A DNA stretch of 64,000 nucleotides from Hyphomicrobiales bacterium (lineage in GTDB: Bacteria; Pseudomonadota; Alphaproteobacteria; Rhizobiales; Beijerinckiaceae). The notes under the pieces are model-generated. The model was not told where the DNA came from. It saw only the letters and a list, made by a program, of their open reading frames with translations, and did no database searches. The stretch is taken from assembly GCA_900470775.1 (NCBI GenBank), contig UCBZ01000001.1, positions 1 through 64,000 on the forward strand, written 5' to 3'. A program made the translations under genes and the position numbers. Below are positions 34,653-44,039 of this stretch, in pieces. Every line of letters begins with the position of its first letter. Position 1 is the first letter of the stretch.

Positions 34653-36757
34653 GAGATCGTGCCCAGCAGGTTGACCTCCAGCCCGCGCGCGATCTCGACA
34701 TGCGACAGCACCGGCAGCGCCGGGAAGATGCGCTCGACGATCATGCGGACGTAGGGGCGCGCATCGGGGCTGGTGACGAGCACGAAGTTCTGGGCCTGGT
34801 CCATCCGGCTGCGGATCGCAGTCGTCGCCTCGGCGGCGAACTCCTCGATCAGGCGCGGGTCGATGTCGAACTCGATGACCTCGCCCTTGGCGTCGCGGCG
34901 CAGGCTCTCATGGAAGGCGAGGTCCCAGCGATTGCCGAGGCGCAGCATGTTCAGCGTTCCGCCTTCGGTCAGGTCGCCGCAGATCTGCTGGGCCATGCGC
35001 ATGCGGACATGCTCGGCGATCTGCTCAGCGCGGCGGACATGGGGGGCGATCTCGGCGATGACCTCGAGGATCAGGTGCAGGTTGCGGATCGAGACCCGCT
35101 CGGCCAGCAGCAGGCGCAGCACGGCCTGGAGGCTCGACAGCGACATATGCGCCGGGCAGATTTCGTCGAGGAGCTTCTTGTATTCGGGTCCCAGCCGGTC
35201 GAGCAGCGCGCGCATGTCCTTGTAGGACAGAAGCTGGCCCAGATTCTTGCGGATCGTCTCGCTGAGATGGGTGAGCAGGACCGAGAGCCGGTCGACCGGG
35301 TGCATGCCCTCGCGCTTGACCTCGTTGGCGTAGCTCTCGGAGACCCACATCGCCTTGACGCCGAAGGCCGGCTCGCGGACCTCCTCGCCCGGCAGGTCCG
35401 GCATGCGGCCGTCGCCGACGACGACGAGCATGCTGCCGGGGCGCATCTCGCCGGTGGCGGCGACGGTGCCGTGGATGCGGAACTCATAGGCCTTGGGCGG
35501 CAGCTTGAGACTGTCGGAGAGCTTGATCTCCGGCACCACGAATCCGTATTGCTGCGCGAATTTCCTGCGCATCTTGCTGACGCGATGCGCCAGTTCACTG
35601 TGGGAATTCAGCATCTCGGCGGCGAGTTGCTTGCCGAGGCGGAGTTCGATCTCGGAGGTCTTGAGCGATTCCTTGATCGTGTCCTGGGTTTCGCGGACGG
35701 CCTCCTCGGCCTCCATCGCGCGGATTTCCTCGGCGGCGGCGGCGCGTTCGGCGATGCGCTTGGGGATGGTGTGGCCGACAAAGGCCATCAGCCCGCCGAG
35801 CAGCGCGAAGGGCAGGAAGGGCAGCCCCGGCACCAGCGCCAGGATGACCATCAGGAAGGAGGCGACGAAGAGCGCGCGCGGATAATGCCCGAGCTGGCCG
35901 AGGATCGCCTGTTCGGCCGTGCCGCGCGTGCCGCCCTTGGAGACCAGCAGGCCGGCGGCGAGCGAGACGATCAGGGCCGGGATCTGGGTGACGAGACCGT
36001 CGCCGACGGCGAGCTTGACGAAGACGTCCGACGATTCCGACAGCGACATGCCGTGGCGCGTCACGCCGATGATGATGCCGCCGAGAATGTTGACGGCGGT
36101 GATGATGAGGCCGGCGATCGCGTCGCCGCGCACGAATTTCGAGGCGCCGTCCATCGCGCCGAAGAAGGAGCTCTCTTCCTCCAGTTCGCCGCGGCGGCGC
36201 TGGGCTTCCGGCGCGTCGATCAGGCCGGCCGAGAGGTCGGCGTCGATCGCCATCTGCTTGCCGGGAATCGCGTCGAGCGTGAAGCGGGCGCCGACCTCGG
36301 CGATGCGGGTCGCGCCCTTGGTGATCACGATGAAGTTCACCGTGACGAGGATGATGAAGACGATCAGCCCGATGACAAAGTCGCCGGCGATGACGAAGCG
36401 CGCAAAGCCGTCGATGATGTAACCCGCCGCATGCGAGCCCTCATTGCCATGCGAGAGGATGACGCGCGTCGTGGCGATGTTGAGCGAGAGCCGCAGCATC
36501 GTCGCGACAAGCAGGATCGTCGGAAAGGACGAAAATTCGAGCGGCCGCTTGATCCAGAGCGAGACCATCAGGATCAGCACCGAGAGGGCGATCGAGAAGG
36601 CGAGGCCGAGATCGATGACGAAGGCCGGGATCGGCAGGAACAGGATCGACAGGATGCCGACGATGCCGACGGCGAAGCCGATGTCGCGACGGCTCGCCGC
36701 CGGGGCGGCGGCGCCCGGGCTCGCGACCTTGCCCGTGATGAGGTTCTGCGTCGCCAT
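34649..36757 (-). CDS. flhA: Flagellar export gate protein FlhA
   Basis: 702 residues. Eight N-terminal helices with the FHIPEP-type conserved core ([66 protein letters not shown] written across residues 90-205) and a large cytosolic domain (350-700) that docks chaperone-substrate complexes. It is the main gate of the export channel. Confidence 0.97.
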   Translation of the reverse strand: MATQNLITGKVASPGAAAPAASRRDIGFAVGIVGILSILFLPIPAFVIDLGLAFSIALSVLILMVSLWIKRPLEFSSFPTILLVATMLRLSLNIATTRVILSHGNEGSHAAGYIIDGFARFVIAGDFVIGLIVFIILVTVNFIVITKGATRIAEVGARFTLDAIPGKQMAIDADLSAGLIDAPEAQRRRGELEEESSFFGAMDGASKFVRGDAIAGLIITAVNILGGIIIGVTRHGMSLSESSDVFVKLAVGDGLVTQIPALIVSLAAGLLVSKGGTRGTAEQAILGQLGHYPRALFVASFLMVILALVPGLPFLPFALLGGLMAFVGHTIPKRIAERAAAAEEIRAMEAEEAVRETQDTIKESLKTSEIELRLGKQLAAEMLNSHSELAHRVSKMRRKFAQQYGFVVPEIKLSDSLKLPPKAYEFRIHGTVAATGEMRPGSMLVVVGDGRMPDLPGEEVREPAFGVKAMWVSESYANEVKREGMHPVDRLSVLLTHLSETIRKNLGQLLSYKDMRALLDRLGPEYKKLLDEICPAHMSLSSLQAVLRLLLAERVSIRNLHLILEVIAEIAPHVRRAEQIAEHVRMRMAQQICGDLTEGGTLNMLRLGNRWDLAFHESLRRDAKGEVIEFDIDPRLIEEFAAEATTAIRSRMDQAQNFVLVTSPDARPYVRMIVERIFPALPVLSHVEIARGLEVNLLGTIS

Positions 36758-36807
36758 GCTGAGCCTGTATCCTGTCGTCGGTGAGAGCGGTGATGGGCAG
36801 CGCGACT

Positions 36808-37074
36808 CTAGAAGCCGCGTTCGATGCGCCCGTAGACGCGCTCGGTGAAGGCGAAGATCTGCGCACCGGTGAAGGAGCCGGTGGTCGCCATCACGATCAG
36901 GATCACCACGATCTTGGGCACGAAGGTCAGGGTCGCTTCCTGCACCTGCGTCAGGGCTTGCATCAGGGCAATCGCGATGCCGATCGCCATCGCGGCCGCG
37001 ACCGCCGGCCCGGCGCCGAGGATGATCGCCCAGACGGCGTCGCGCATCATGTCGAGAGCGTCGGCCTCGTTCAT
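36808..37074 (-). CDS. fliQ: Flagellar export gate protein FliQ
   Basis: 88 residues with two membrane helices ([52 protein letters not shown]) and the [13 protein letters not shown] link, the standard FliQ layout. It starts 10 bp after the flgD stop. Confidence 0.96.
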   Translation of the reverse strand: MNEADALDMMRDAVWAIILGAGPAVAAAMAIGIAIALMQALTQVQEATLTFVPKIVVILIVMATTGSFTGAQIFAFTERVYGRIERGF

Positions 37075-37084
37075 GGCTTCAGCC

Positions 37085-37357
37085 TCACGCTTCCGGAGTG
37101 GCCGGCTTCAGCGCGTTGAGGCTGGTGATGATCTGGTCCAGCTTGGCGTTGGTCGTGACCGACTGCTCGACCTGCGACAGGGCGGCAAACTGCTGGACAT
37201 ACTGGGCCGGGTCGGTCGGGTTGGTTGGGTCCTGGTTCTTCGCCTGCGCGATCAGCAACTGCAGGAAGGTGTTGTAGTCGCCCATGGCGCTGGTGGCGCT
37301 GGGGGAGTTCGACGTGCTGTTGTTGGCCGTCGTGCTCTGAATGCTGGTCACGTCCAT
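37085..37357 (-). CDS. flgD: Flagellar hook capping protein FlgD, minimal
   Basis: 90 residues from the ATG at 37357. The N-terminal FlgD signature is complete (DYNTFLQLLIAQAKNQDPTNP and QYVQQFAALSQVEQSVTTNAKL), which templates hook polymerisation. The C-terminal FnIII/Tudor-like domain of longer FlgD proteins is absent. Both ends look clean, so it seems natural, not truncated by mutation. Confidence 0.93.
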   Translation of the reverse strand: MDVTSIQSTTANNSTSNSPSATSAMGDYNTFLQLLIAQAKNQDPTNPTDPAQYVQQFAALSQVEQSVTTNAKLDQIITSLNALKPATPEA

Positions 37358-37422
37358 GATCGCCTCTGCAATGTTGGGGGCGTCGCGCCGGCCACCTGTG
37401 AGGGGGTGCCCGGCGCGAGGCC

Positions 37423-37935
37423 TCAAGCGACGTGTGAGTCGAGTCTCTTGGCGGTATCGATTCTCTTGGGTGAATCGATTCTCTTGGCGACGATCGCCAT
37501 CGGAGGGACCGTCTTCTCGTACATAGGCTCCCGAGCCTGCCCGGAGCTTGCGAGGATGCCGGCCTCGGCCGGGTAGAGCGCCCGCAACTGCTTGAGCGCC
37601 TCGAAATAGCGCTCCTCGGCGATCAGCCTGTCGATGTGCTCGAGACCGAAGAGGACGGTCGCATCCTCGAAGATGCAGATCGTCGTCATCAGCATGCGAT
37701 CGAACAGCATCCGGGCGGCGCCGGCGTTCTTCGGGTCGATCAGCATGGTCTGGACGACGAAGTAGAGCTGCCGCAGCGGCGTCGTCGTCTGGTCGGGCTG
37801 GATGACATGGGTTTCGAGCAGGAAGGTCGCGTCGTTCATCAGCTCGAGGCTGACCTTGCGATCGAATTTGAGGATCGCCCCGTTGATGTAGATCTTCTCG
37901 TTGGCGCGCAGGGACAGGTTCATCGTCTTGCTCAT
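37423..37935 (-). CDS. flbT: Flagellar biosynthesis repressor FlbT
   Basis: 170 residues from the ATG at 37935; an ATG at 37923 is also possible. The FlbT core (LSLRANEKIYINGAILKFDRKVSLEL, TTTPLRQLYFVVQTMLIDP) is clear; FlbT destabilises flagellin mRNA when assembly stalls. Past the usual end (about residue 140) are three hexads, KRIDSP-KRIDTA-KRLDSH, encoded by three 18-bp tandem repeats at 37436-37489. They look recent. It starts 8 bp after flaF. Confidence 0.92.
   Translation of the reverse strand: MSKTMNLSLRANEKIYINGAILKFDRKVSLELMNDATFLLETHVIQPDQTTTPLRQLYFVVQTMLIDPKNAGAARMLFDRMLMTTICIFEDATVLFGLEHIDRLIAEERYFEALKQLRALYPAEAGILASSGQAREPMYEKTVPPMAIVAKRIDSPKRIDTAKRLDSHVA
37436..37489. repeat. 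Three 18-bp tandem repeats inside the 3' end of flbT
   Basis: Units begin at 37436, 37454 and 37472 and share the core TCTCTTGG; they encode the KR[IL]D[ST]x hexads at the FlbT C-terminus. The period is a multiple of three, so copy number change keeps the frame. Confidence 0.85.
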
Positions 37936-37943
37936 GCTCCGTT

Positions 37944-38291
37944 TCAAGCGAGGCTGTCGCGGATCATCTTGTTGACGTCGATGACCGTTTCGAAGTCGTC
38001 GGACTGGCCGAGGCGCAACGCCTCGCCCTGGCGCAAAGCGAACATGCCGATCGAGATCAGCGAGGCCCGCAGCGCTTCCGGCAGGGCGTTCTCGGTGCTG
38101 GCCAGATCCTCGATCAGGAAGGTCCAGAGCCGGCGAAGGAAGGTCACCGCCTCGATCGTCTCCGGCGAGGCGGAGCCGGTGGGGCGGGCTTCCTCGAGCA
38201 GGACGACGGCCCGGTCGAGCGCCAGCCATTCATTGGCACGGGCCAGGGTGAAGTCGTCCTCGGCCACGGCCGCGTAGGAGCTGTGATACAT
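37944..38291 (-). CDS. flaF: Flagellar biosynthesis regulator FlaF
   Basis: 115 residues. FLRRLWTFLIEDLASTENALPEALRASLISIGMFALRQ is the FlaF signature; FlaF promotes flagellin secretion and translation opposite FlbT. It is encoded next to flbT, as usual, with the start ATG at 38291. Confidence 0.95.
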   Translation of the reverse strand: MYHSSYAAVAEDDFTLARANEWLALDRAVVLLEEARPTGSASPETIEAVTFLRRLWTFLIEDLASTENALPEALRASLISIGMFALRQGEALRLGQSDDFETVIDVNKMIRDSLA

Positions 38292-38430
38292 GAAGCGTCT
38301 CCGTAACTGTGGGAACAGGATCAGGCGAAGCGGGCGCGCCTGCCCGGTCGCCCGGGCCTGGTGGCCGGGCGGCGGATGGCGCGGCGTGTCGATGGGACGT
38401 CCCGGCGGCGCAGGCGGCCGGGAGCGGGGG

Positions 38431-39483
38431 TCAGCTCATGTATTTCAGGATGTTCAACTGCTGGATCCTGACGGTGAGCGCATAGGAGGTGTCGAGCTGC
38501 GTCGTGAGATCGGTGACGCGCACATTCGCCTCGTAGGGGTCGACGTTCTCGAAGGCCTTGATCTGCTTGACCATGATGTCGCGCTGGATCGCCAGCCGCT
38601 CGCTTGAGACCTTGACGCGCTCTTCGGTCGCGCCGAGCTGGGCCTGCGTCGCCGTGATGCCGAGGATCGCCTTGTTGATGCTGTCGATGCTGGCGTCGAC
38701 GACGGCCCGGAACGCGTTGGTGTTGAGCTTTTCCGGGCCGAGATCGTAGGCCATCGTGTAGGCCATCGCGAGCTCACGCATCGTTTGCGTGTTGGCATTG
38801 GTCGAGACCTCGACGACCTCGCTCAGCGAGATGCGGCTGGTCATGTTCTGGTCGAGGGCCGAGGACCAGTTGGCGCCCCAGGCCGGGTCGGCAAATTCCG
38901 TCGGCAGAACCGTCTGCAGGAAGGTCTGCATGTCGGCCTGCGTGATGTTGGCGACGCCGGGCGCATTCTGGGCGAAACCGAAATGGCCGAGGAAGGCGGC
39001 ATCGACCGCAGCCTTGTTGCCCGCGGCCGGCGTGGCAAAATAATCCGTGACAGGCCGCGCTTGCGTGTTGATGCCGGCGAAGATGAACTGCCCGCTGGTC
39101 GAGGCGTTGAGCGCGGCGGTCATTGCCTGGAGGTTGTTCTTGGCCTCCGATTTCAGCACGTCGGCGCCCTTGTCGCCGTCGCGGACGCTGATCAGCGTAG
39201 CGAGGAACTGCTCCGCCGTCTCGCGCATGCCGTCGAGCGCCTTCTGCGTGACCTCGAGGCGCGAGGAGACCAGGCCGTTGGTGTCGATGATGCCGTTCAG
39301 CCGGTTGTACTGGTCGCGCAGGCCGATCGTCTTGCCGGTGCTGCCGCCGAGCGTCAGGCCGATATCGGCATGCCGCATCGTGGTGGATTCCTTGGTGGCG
39401 TCGGCAAGGTTGTCGCGCGCCTTCGCCACGGCATTGCGCAGCGTCGACGAGAGCGAATAGTTCGAGGTGAAGCTCGTCTTCAT
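38431..39483 (-). CDS. flgL: Hook-filament junction protein FlgL
   Basis: 350 residues with flagellin-like terminal helices (FTSNYSLSSTLRNAVAKARDNLADATKE; LTTQLDTSYALTVRIQQLNILKYMS). It joins filament to hook with FlgK. It follows flgK with a 4-bp gap. Confidence 0.94.
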   Translation of the reverse strand: MKTSFTSNYSLSSTLRNAVAKARDNLADATKESTTMRHADIGLTLGGSTGKTIGLRDQYNRLNGIIDTNGLVSSRLEVTQKALDGMRETAEQFLATLISVRDGDKGADVLKSEAKNNLQAMTAALNASTSGQFIFAGINTQARPVTDYFATPAAGNKAAVDAAFLGHFGFAQNAPGVANITQADMQTFLQTVLPTEFADPAWGANWSSALDQNMTSRISLSEVVEVSTNANTQTMRELAMAYTMAYDLGPEKLNTNAFRAVVDASIDSINKAILGITATQAQLGATEERVKVSSERLAIQRDIMVKQIKAFENVDPYEANVRVTDLTTQLDTSYALTVRIQQLNILKYMS

Positions 39484-39487
39484 GGTG

Positions 39488-40969
39488 TTACCTCACAGCC
39501 GCGAGCAGTGCCGCCAGCATCCGGTCGATGGTGGTGATCAGGGTGGAGGAGGCGTTGAAGGAACGCTCCAGCTCCATCATCAGCGTCATTTCCTCGTTGA
39601 TATCGACGCCGGTGATGTTGGAGAGCGCAGCCGTCGAGCGTTGCAGCAGCGCGGTCTCGTAGCCGAGCGTCTGCGTCGAGGTCTGGCGCCTGGCCTCGAT
39701 CCAGCCGACGGAGGATCCGGCGAAGCCGACGAGCGTGTCGGTCGGGTCGGCTCCCGTGACGGGGTCGAAGCTGCGCCCGGTTCCGAGGCTGGTGAGCAGG
39801 CCCTGGATGCGATCGGGGAAGCCCGCCGCGCCCGAGGCGTTGTAGTTGTAATCGGGGTCGAGCGGGTCGGAGATACCGCCGTCGCGCAGCCGGTCGAGAT
39901 TGCCGCCCTGCGACGGGTCGGCATTGGCGTTGACGCGGATCGCGCCGGCCAGGCCTGCGACCGTCACGCCGGTCGCCGGGATCGTGGCGGGGCCGGGCGG
40001 GGGGCCGTAGGTGAACAGGCCGGCCTGGTCGGGCCCGACGCCGGTCTGGTCGCTTTCGGCGAAGACCTCGATCAGGCCGCGCGCGATCTCGTCGAGCTGG
40101 GTCTGATAGGTGACGGTGATCTCGTCTCGGACGATCGATGAGCCGTAGATCTGGCCAGATTTGATCGGCATGATCGCATTGGGGCCGGTGACCGGCACGC
40201 CATCGACATAGACGGCGTTGCCGGAGGTGCCGGCGCCCAGCGAGAAGTTCGGCGCCATGGTGACGCTGCGCGGCACGGTCTCGAACAGCGTCACGCCGCC
40301 ATCGGTGTAGATCACCATGTCGTTGTTGGGCCGGGTCGAGACGCTGATGCCCATCTCTTCGGAGAGCTGGGAGAGGATGCGATCGCGCGTGTCGAGCTGG
40401 TCGGTGATGTCGGCGCCGGACTGGCTGCCCTTGACGATCGCCTTGTTGGCCGCCTCGAACTCGACGAGCAGGCCGTTCACGCGATCGACGCCGAGCTTCA
40501 TATCGGCATCGGCCTGCTGGCGCACCGTGCGGACGGTCCCGCTCGCCTCGTTGAGGGTCCGCACCAGCTCGGTCGCCTTGGTGAGGACGTTCTGGGCGAG
40601 CAGCGGATCATCCGGCGTCACGCCATACTGCTGCAGGGCGTTGGTCAGATCGCCGAGCTTTGCCGCCAGCGACTGGTCGAGCTCGGGGTCGTTGACGGTG
40701 GCCTCGAGCTGGTCGAGCGCATCGACCATCGCCTGCTGGGCCGATGTCGTCGAGGTCGCGCCGAGCTTGGCGGAGAACAGGACCGAATCCATCGCCCGGC
40801 TGATCGAAGCGACCCTGACCGCGCCGCCATAGGTCGTGATGACCGTGCCGGACTTGCGGTTGTAATTCGGGTCGTCGGCGCCGGCGACGTTGCGCGAGAG
40901 AACGGAGGTCTGGGTCGAGGTCGCCGTCAGCGAGGACTGCGCCACGTTCAGGGCTGATGAAAGGCTCAT
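39488..40969 (-). CDS. flgK: Hook-filament junction protein FlgK
   Basis: 493 residues. The N-terminal FlgK motif (LNVAQSSLTATSTQTSVLSRNVAGADDPNYNRKSG) and the C-terminal helices (SNITGVDINEEMTLMMELERSFNASSTLITTIDRMLAAL) are clear. It makes the first junction ring. Confidence 0.96.
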   Translation of the reverse strand: MSLSSALNVAQSSLTATSTQTSVLSRNVAGADDPNYNRKSGTVITTYGGAVRVASISRAMDSVLFSAKLGATSTTSAQQAMVDALDQLEATVNDPELDQSLAAKLGDLTNALQQYGVTPDDPLLAQNVLTKATELVRTLNEASGTVRTVRQQADADMKLGVDRVNGLLVEFEAANKAIVKGSQSGADITDQLDTRDRILSQLSEEMGISVSTRPNNDMVIYTDGGVTLFETVPRSVTMAPNFSLGAGTSGNAVYVDGVPVTGPNAIMPIKSGQIYGSSIVRDEITVTYQTQLDEIARGLIEVFAESDQTGVGPDQAGLFTYGPPPGPATIPATGVTVAGLAGAIRVNANADPSQGGNLDRLRDGGISDPLDPDYNYNASGAAGFPDRIQGLLTSLGTGRSFDPVTGADPTDTLVGFAGSSVGWIEARRQTSTQTLGYETALLQRSTAALSNITGVDINEEMTLMMELERSFNASSTLITTIDRMLAALLAAVR

Positions 40970-41000
40970 GGGATCGTCCCCGTCTCTCTTCTATGCCCGC

Positions 41001-42266
41001 TCAACGCTTCAGGTTGACCAGGACGTCGAGGATTTCCGAGCCGGTCTGGAAGACCTTCGAATTCGCCGTGTAACTGCGCTGCGACTCGATCATCGCGGTC
41101 AGCTCGGTGGCGAGATCGACGTTGGACTGCTCCAGCGCACCCGAGCGGATCGAGCCGAAGCTGCCGGTCTCGGGAAAGCCGACGATGACGTCGCCGGATT
41201 TGTTGTTGACCGAATAGACATTGCCCGATTGCGGGGTGAGCTGATCGGGGCTCGGCACGGTCGCGAGCGGGATCTTGTAGGTCGCGCGGCGGGCGCCGTT
41301 CTCGAAGACCGCATAGACCGTGCCGTCATCGGCGATCTCGACGGTGTCGACGGCGCTGGGCGCATTGCCGTCGACGGCGAGTTCCAGCGCGGTTTCGCCG
41401 GTCGCGACTTGCGAGACCTGGCTGAAATCGATCGTCGTGGTGGCGCCACCGGGGATCGCCACGGTAAAGTTCGCCGGCGCCGTGGTGAGCTGGCCGGTCG
41501 GTCCGAAGGCCAGGGCGACCGTCGCCAGGGCCGGCGAACCCGCCGCGCCATAGGGGAAGCCACCGGCGGTCGCTGTCGACTGGTCGAAGACCACGGCCTG
41601 CCAGGTATCGGGCGCCGTGCCTGTTTTCGCCATGTAGACGTCGAGCATCTTCTTGTTGCCGAGATTGTCGTAGGTGACGATCGAGGCCTTGCTCGAATAG
41701 GTGCTGCCGGCGACGTTCGCCGAGGGCAGGGTCGCGGCCGGGATCACCGCCGCGTTGGAATCGAGAACGCCCTTGAACGAGCCCGTGGTCGTCGGGTTCG
41801 CCTCGTAGGAGACATTGGCGAGGTTGATGCGCTCGAGCCCGTCGAGGCTGTTGGCGACCACGGTCGGCTCGCCGTTCTGGATCGGATAACCCATCAGGTA
41901 GAAACCGGCCGAATTGACCAGTTCCTGGCTGCCGTTCTTCACGAAGGCGCCGGCGCGGGTCATATATGGCGTGCCGCCCGCGTCGGTGACGACGAAGAAG
42001 CCGTTGCCCCGGATGGCGAGGTCGGTCTTCGAGGTCGAGCCCATGATCAGGCCCTCGTCGGAGATCGCATAGCGTGTCGTCGTCTCGACGCCGCCGGAAT
42101 TGTATTCGCTGTGGTTGCCCTCGGAGATCAGCGAGGAGAACTCGGTCGAGGCGCGCTTGTAACCGACCGTATTCACGTTGGCGATATTGTCGCTGACCGC
42201 GCCCAGTTTGCTTCCCTGTGCGGCCATGCCGGACACGCCGGTACGCATGATACCAAAAATGCTCAT
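41001..42266 (-). CDS. flgE: Flagellar hook protein FlgE
   Basis: 421 residues. FGIMRTGVSGMAAQGSKLGAVSDNIANVNTVGYKRA opens the hook rod motif, and the closing LSNVDLATELTAMIESQRSYTANSKVFQTGSEILDVLVNLKR-like helix (residues 385-421) is typical. It is the first gene of the long minus-strand operon running flgE to the FliL-like gene. Confidence 0.97.
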   Translation of the reverse strand: MSIFGIMRTGVSGMAAQGSKLGAVSDNIANVNTVGYKRASTEFSSLISEGNHSEYNSGGVETTTRYAISDEGLIMGSTSKTDLAIRGNGFFVVTDAGGTPYMTRAGAFVKNGSQELVNSAGFYLMGYPIQNGEPTVVANSLDGLERINLANVSYEANPTTTGSFKGVLDSNAAVIPAATLPSANVAGSTYSSKASIVTYDNLGNKKMLDVYMAKTGTAPDTWQAVVFDQSTATAGGFPYGAAGSPALATVALAFGPTGQLTTAPANFTVAIPGGATTTIDFSQVSQVATGETALELAVDGNAPSAVDTVEIADDGTVYAVFENGARRATYKIPLATVPSPDQLTPQSGNVYSVNNKSGDVIVGFPETGSFGSIRSGALEQSNVDLATELTAMIESQRSYTANSKVFQTGSEILDVLVNLKR

Positions 42267-42545
42267 CTGCCCATCTCCAAGCGAAGCTTTCGAAGGGCAG
42301 TTGATCTTGTTTTGCTTGTGCGGAGCTTTCGGAATACGGCAGGTAAATCTTTAGTAAAATTTACATCTTGGCGAGCCAAGGATCAGGGCCGTTTTCACTC
42401 CTTATATAATAGCGCTTCGCGATCGGTGCTCGCCGGCGTGCCGAAACGGTGCATCGGCCTGACGTCGCGGCCATTCCGTTAGTCGCCTCATGAATCCCCA
42501 GAATCGGGTTTCTGTAGCGTGCAATTCTGTTTAGTAAATGAAGTG

Positions 42546-42571
42546 TATACGGAATGGAATAAATCCGTATA
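42546..42571. promoter_or_regulatory. Candidate operator: 26-bp dyad upstream of ftcR
   Basis: TATACGGA-N10-TCCGTATA has perfect 8-bp arms, about 145 bp before the ftcR start and 280 bp before flgE. The spacing suits a dimeric activator such as FtcR acting on itself or on flgE; that assignment is inference. Confidence 0.45.
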
Positions 42572-42632
42572 TCAGTCTTTAAGAGCGCTTCGTGCAGTAT
42601 TCCGTCTTGTTTCGCGCCGCAGCATTATCGCA

Positions 42633-42661
42633 TTGACGCTGCCGGAATCGGTTCATAACGT
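42633..42661 (+). promoter_or_regulatory. Candidate sigma-70-type promoter of ftcR
   Basis: TTGACG at 42633-42638 and TAACGT at 42656-42661 with a 17-bp spacer, within the AT-rich gap. The predicted start lies about 48 bp before the ftcR ATG. The -10 overlaps a 10-bp palindrome ATAACGTTAT (42655-42664). Confidence 0.4.
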
Positions 42662-42715
42662 TATTCTGCTTCCATCTCATTCGAGAGGCAGCGTTTCCGA
42701 TGCCGGGGGGTATTA

Positions 42716-43390
42716 ATGTATATCGTGATCGATGATCGTGCCTTGGTGACCGAGGGCTACCAATCGCTGTTTACTGGCGAGGGCGTCCCAGCGATCGGCT
42801 TCACGCCGTCGCGTTTCCAGGAATGGGTCGAGGATACCCCGTCCGATCACCTCAAGACGGTCGAGGCCTTCCTGATCGGCGAATGCGCGGAGCGCTCGAC
42901 CTTCCCGACGATGATCCGCCGCCGTTCGCAGGCGCCGGTGATCGCGATGAATGAAGCCAGCTCGCTCGAAAAGACGCTGGAGCTCTTCGCCGCCGGCGTC
43001 GACGACGTGGTCCGCAAGCCGGTCCATGTCCGCGAGATCCTGGCCCGGGTGAACGCGATGCAGCGCCGGACCGAGAAACGCCGCTCGAGCGACGAGGAGG
43101 TCGCGGTCGGCGAGATCCGGGTTCATTTCGACGGCAGCGACCCGGAAGTTGCCGGCGAGCTGATGGCGCTGCCGCGCCGCGAACGCCGTATCCTCGAATT
43201 CATGATGCGCAACCGCGGCCGCTGGGTGACCAAGACGCAGGTCTTCAACGCGGTCTACGGCCTGTTCGATGCGGAAGTCGACGAAGCCGTCGTCGAGAGC
43301 CATGTCAGCAAGCTGCGCAAGAAGCTCCGGGCGAAGCTCGGATACGATCCGATCGATTCCAAGCGCTATCTCGGCTACACGATCTCCTGA
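42716..43390 (+). CDS. ftcR: Flagellar transcriptional regulator FtcR, orphan response regulator
   Basis: 224 residues. Receiver fold (MYIVIDDRALVTEGYQSLF; VVRKPVH with Lys near 101) plus OmpR-type winged-helix DNA-binding domain at 130-222 (ALPRRERRILEFMMRN, AVVESHVSKLRKKLRAKLG). Gly55-Glu56 stands where the phospho-accepting Asp is expected at the end of strand 3 (AFLIGECAE), so phosphorylation is doubtful. Same layout as Brucella FtcR and Sinorhizobium Rem, which drive flagellar genes. It has its own promoter region and no sensor kinase neighbour. Confidence 0.93.
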   Translation: MYIVIDDRALVTEGYQSLFTGEGVPAIGFTPSRFQEWVEDTPSDHLKTVEAFLIGECAERSTFPTMIRRRSQAPVIAMNEASSLEKTLELFAAGVDDVVRKPVHVREILARVNAMQRRTEKRRSSDEEVAVGEIRVHFDGSDPEVAGELMALPRRERRILEFMMRNRGRWVTKTQVFNAVYGLFDAEVDEAVVESHVSKLRKKLRAKLGYDPIDSKRYLGYTIS

Positions 43391-43422
43391 CGCTCCGGCC
43401 CCGGCCCTCGGGGCCGGGAGCG
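43391..43422 (+). terminator. GC-rich hairpin at the ftcR stop
   Basis: 13-bp stem CGCTCCGGCCCCG/CGGGGCC(G)GGAGCG with one bulged G and a 5-nt loop, starting right after the TGA. No U-tract follows, so it is either a Rho-assisted stop or a transcript stabiliser between ftcR and flgB. Confidence 0.45.
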
Positions 43423-43570
43423 CTGTCCGCCGCGCGCCGCCAGTATGGGCGGCGATTTCGCGTATCCGGCCCAATCAATTCGCCAAGCGATTATTACTAC
43501 AATTGCCGACAACAGCTTCACGCAAGTCAATCCTCCTAGTGTTGCATTGCAACGACCACGGAGGCTTCAA

Positions 43571-43951
43571 GTGGAGCCAGTACATCTCTTCGATCTCGCC
43601 GCCAAGCAATCGCATTGGCTCGCCGTTCGACAGAACGCCGTCTCGCAGAACATCGCGAATGCCAATACGCCGCGCTATACGGCCGTCGATGTCGAGCCTT
43701 TCGAGGCCATCGTCCGGAAAACGACCCTCTCGGTTGCGGCGACCTCGCCAAACCACATCACCTCGACCCCCGCGGAAACGCTGACGGCCAGGCCGCGCAA
43801 ATCCGACAGCTGGGGCACCGTCCATTCCGGAAATTCGGTCAGCCTCGAGCAGGAAATGCTCAAGGCCGGCGACATCAGCCGCAACTACGCCTTCACGACA
43901 AACATCGTGAAAAGCTTCCACCGCATGATGATGACGGCGATCAAGGGCTGA
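43571..43951 (+). CDS. flgB: Flagellar rod protein FlgB
   Basis: 126 residues from a GTG at 43571, chosen because GGAGG is 6 bp upstream; the open frame reaches 43445. WLAVRQNAVSQNIANANTPRYTAVDVEPFEAIV is the rod motif, and the C-terminal helix ends NIVKSFHRMMMTAIKG. A 13-bp palindrome GTTGCA-T-TGCAAC sits just before the ribosome site (43541-43553). Confidence 0.95.
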   Translation: MEPVHLFDLAAKQSHWLAVRQNAVSQNIANANTPRYTAVDVEPFEAIVRKTTLSVAATSPNHITSTPAETLTARPRKSDSWGTVHSGNSVSLEQEMLKAGDISRNYAFTTNIVKSFHRMMMTAIKG

Positions 43952-44039
43952 CCAGCCCGGCGCAAGTCTTTTCATGCGAGTTAAGTCTTGTCATGCGATT
44001 TAACGCTGCGCGAATTCTTGCCACAGGTGAGTATAGACG

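Larger units (their letters stand above)
42267..42715. other. 449-bp AT-richer regulatory gap between flgE and ftcR
   Basis: The longest non-coding stretch in the flagellar locus and visibly AT-richer than its surroundings. It contains three dyads: GTAAAT-N10-ATTTAC (42343-42364), CTTGGC-GA-GCCAAG (42367-42380), and TATACGGA-N10-TCCGTATA (42546-42571). It must hold both the flgE operon promoter and the ftcR promoter. Confidence 0.7.

Noticed and set aside
34700..36784. 694-codon plus-strand reading frame opposite flhA, and similar long ones opposite fliF and the helicase
   Set aside because: High GC makes long antisense frames; they lack ribosome sites and homology, and the opposite strand carries clear genes.
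37436..37489. Short tandem repeats as a possible CRISPR fragment
   Set aside because: Contiguous 18-bp units with no spacers and in frame with flbT.
42519..42716. 65-codon frame in the ftcR leader region
   Set aside because: No ribosome site or family features; the region is AT-rich regulatory DNA full of dyads.
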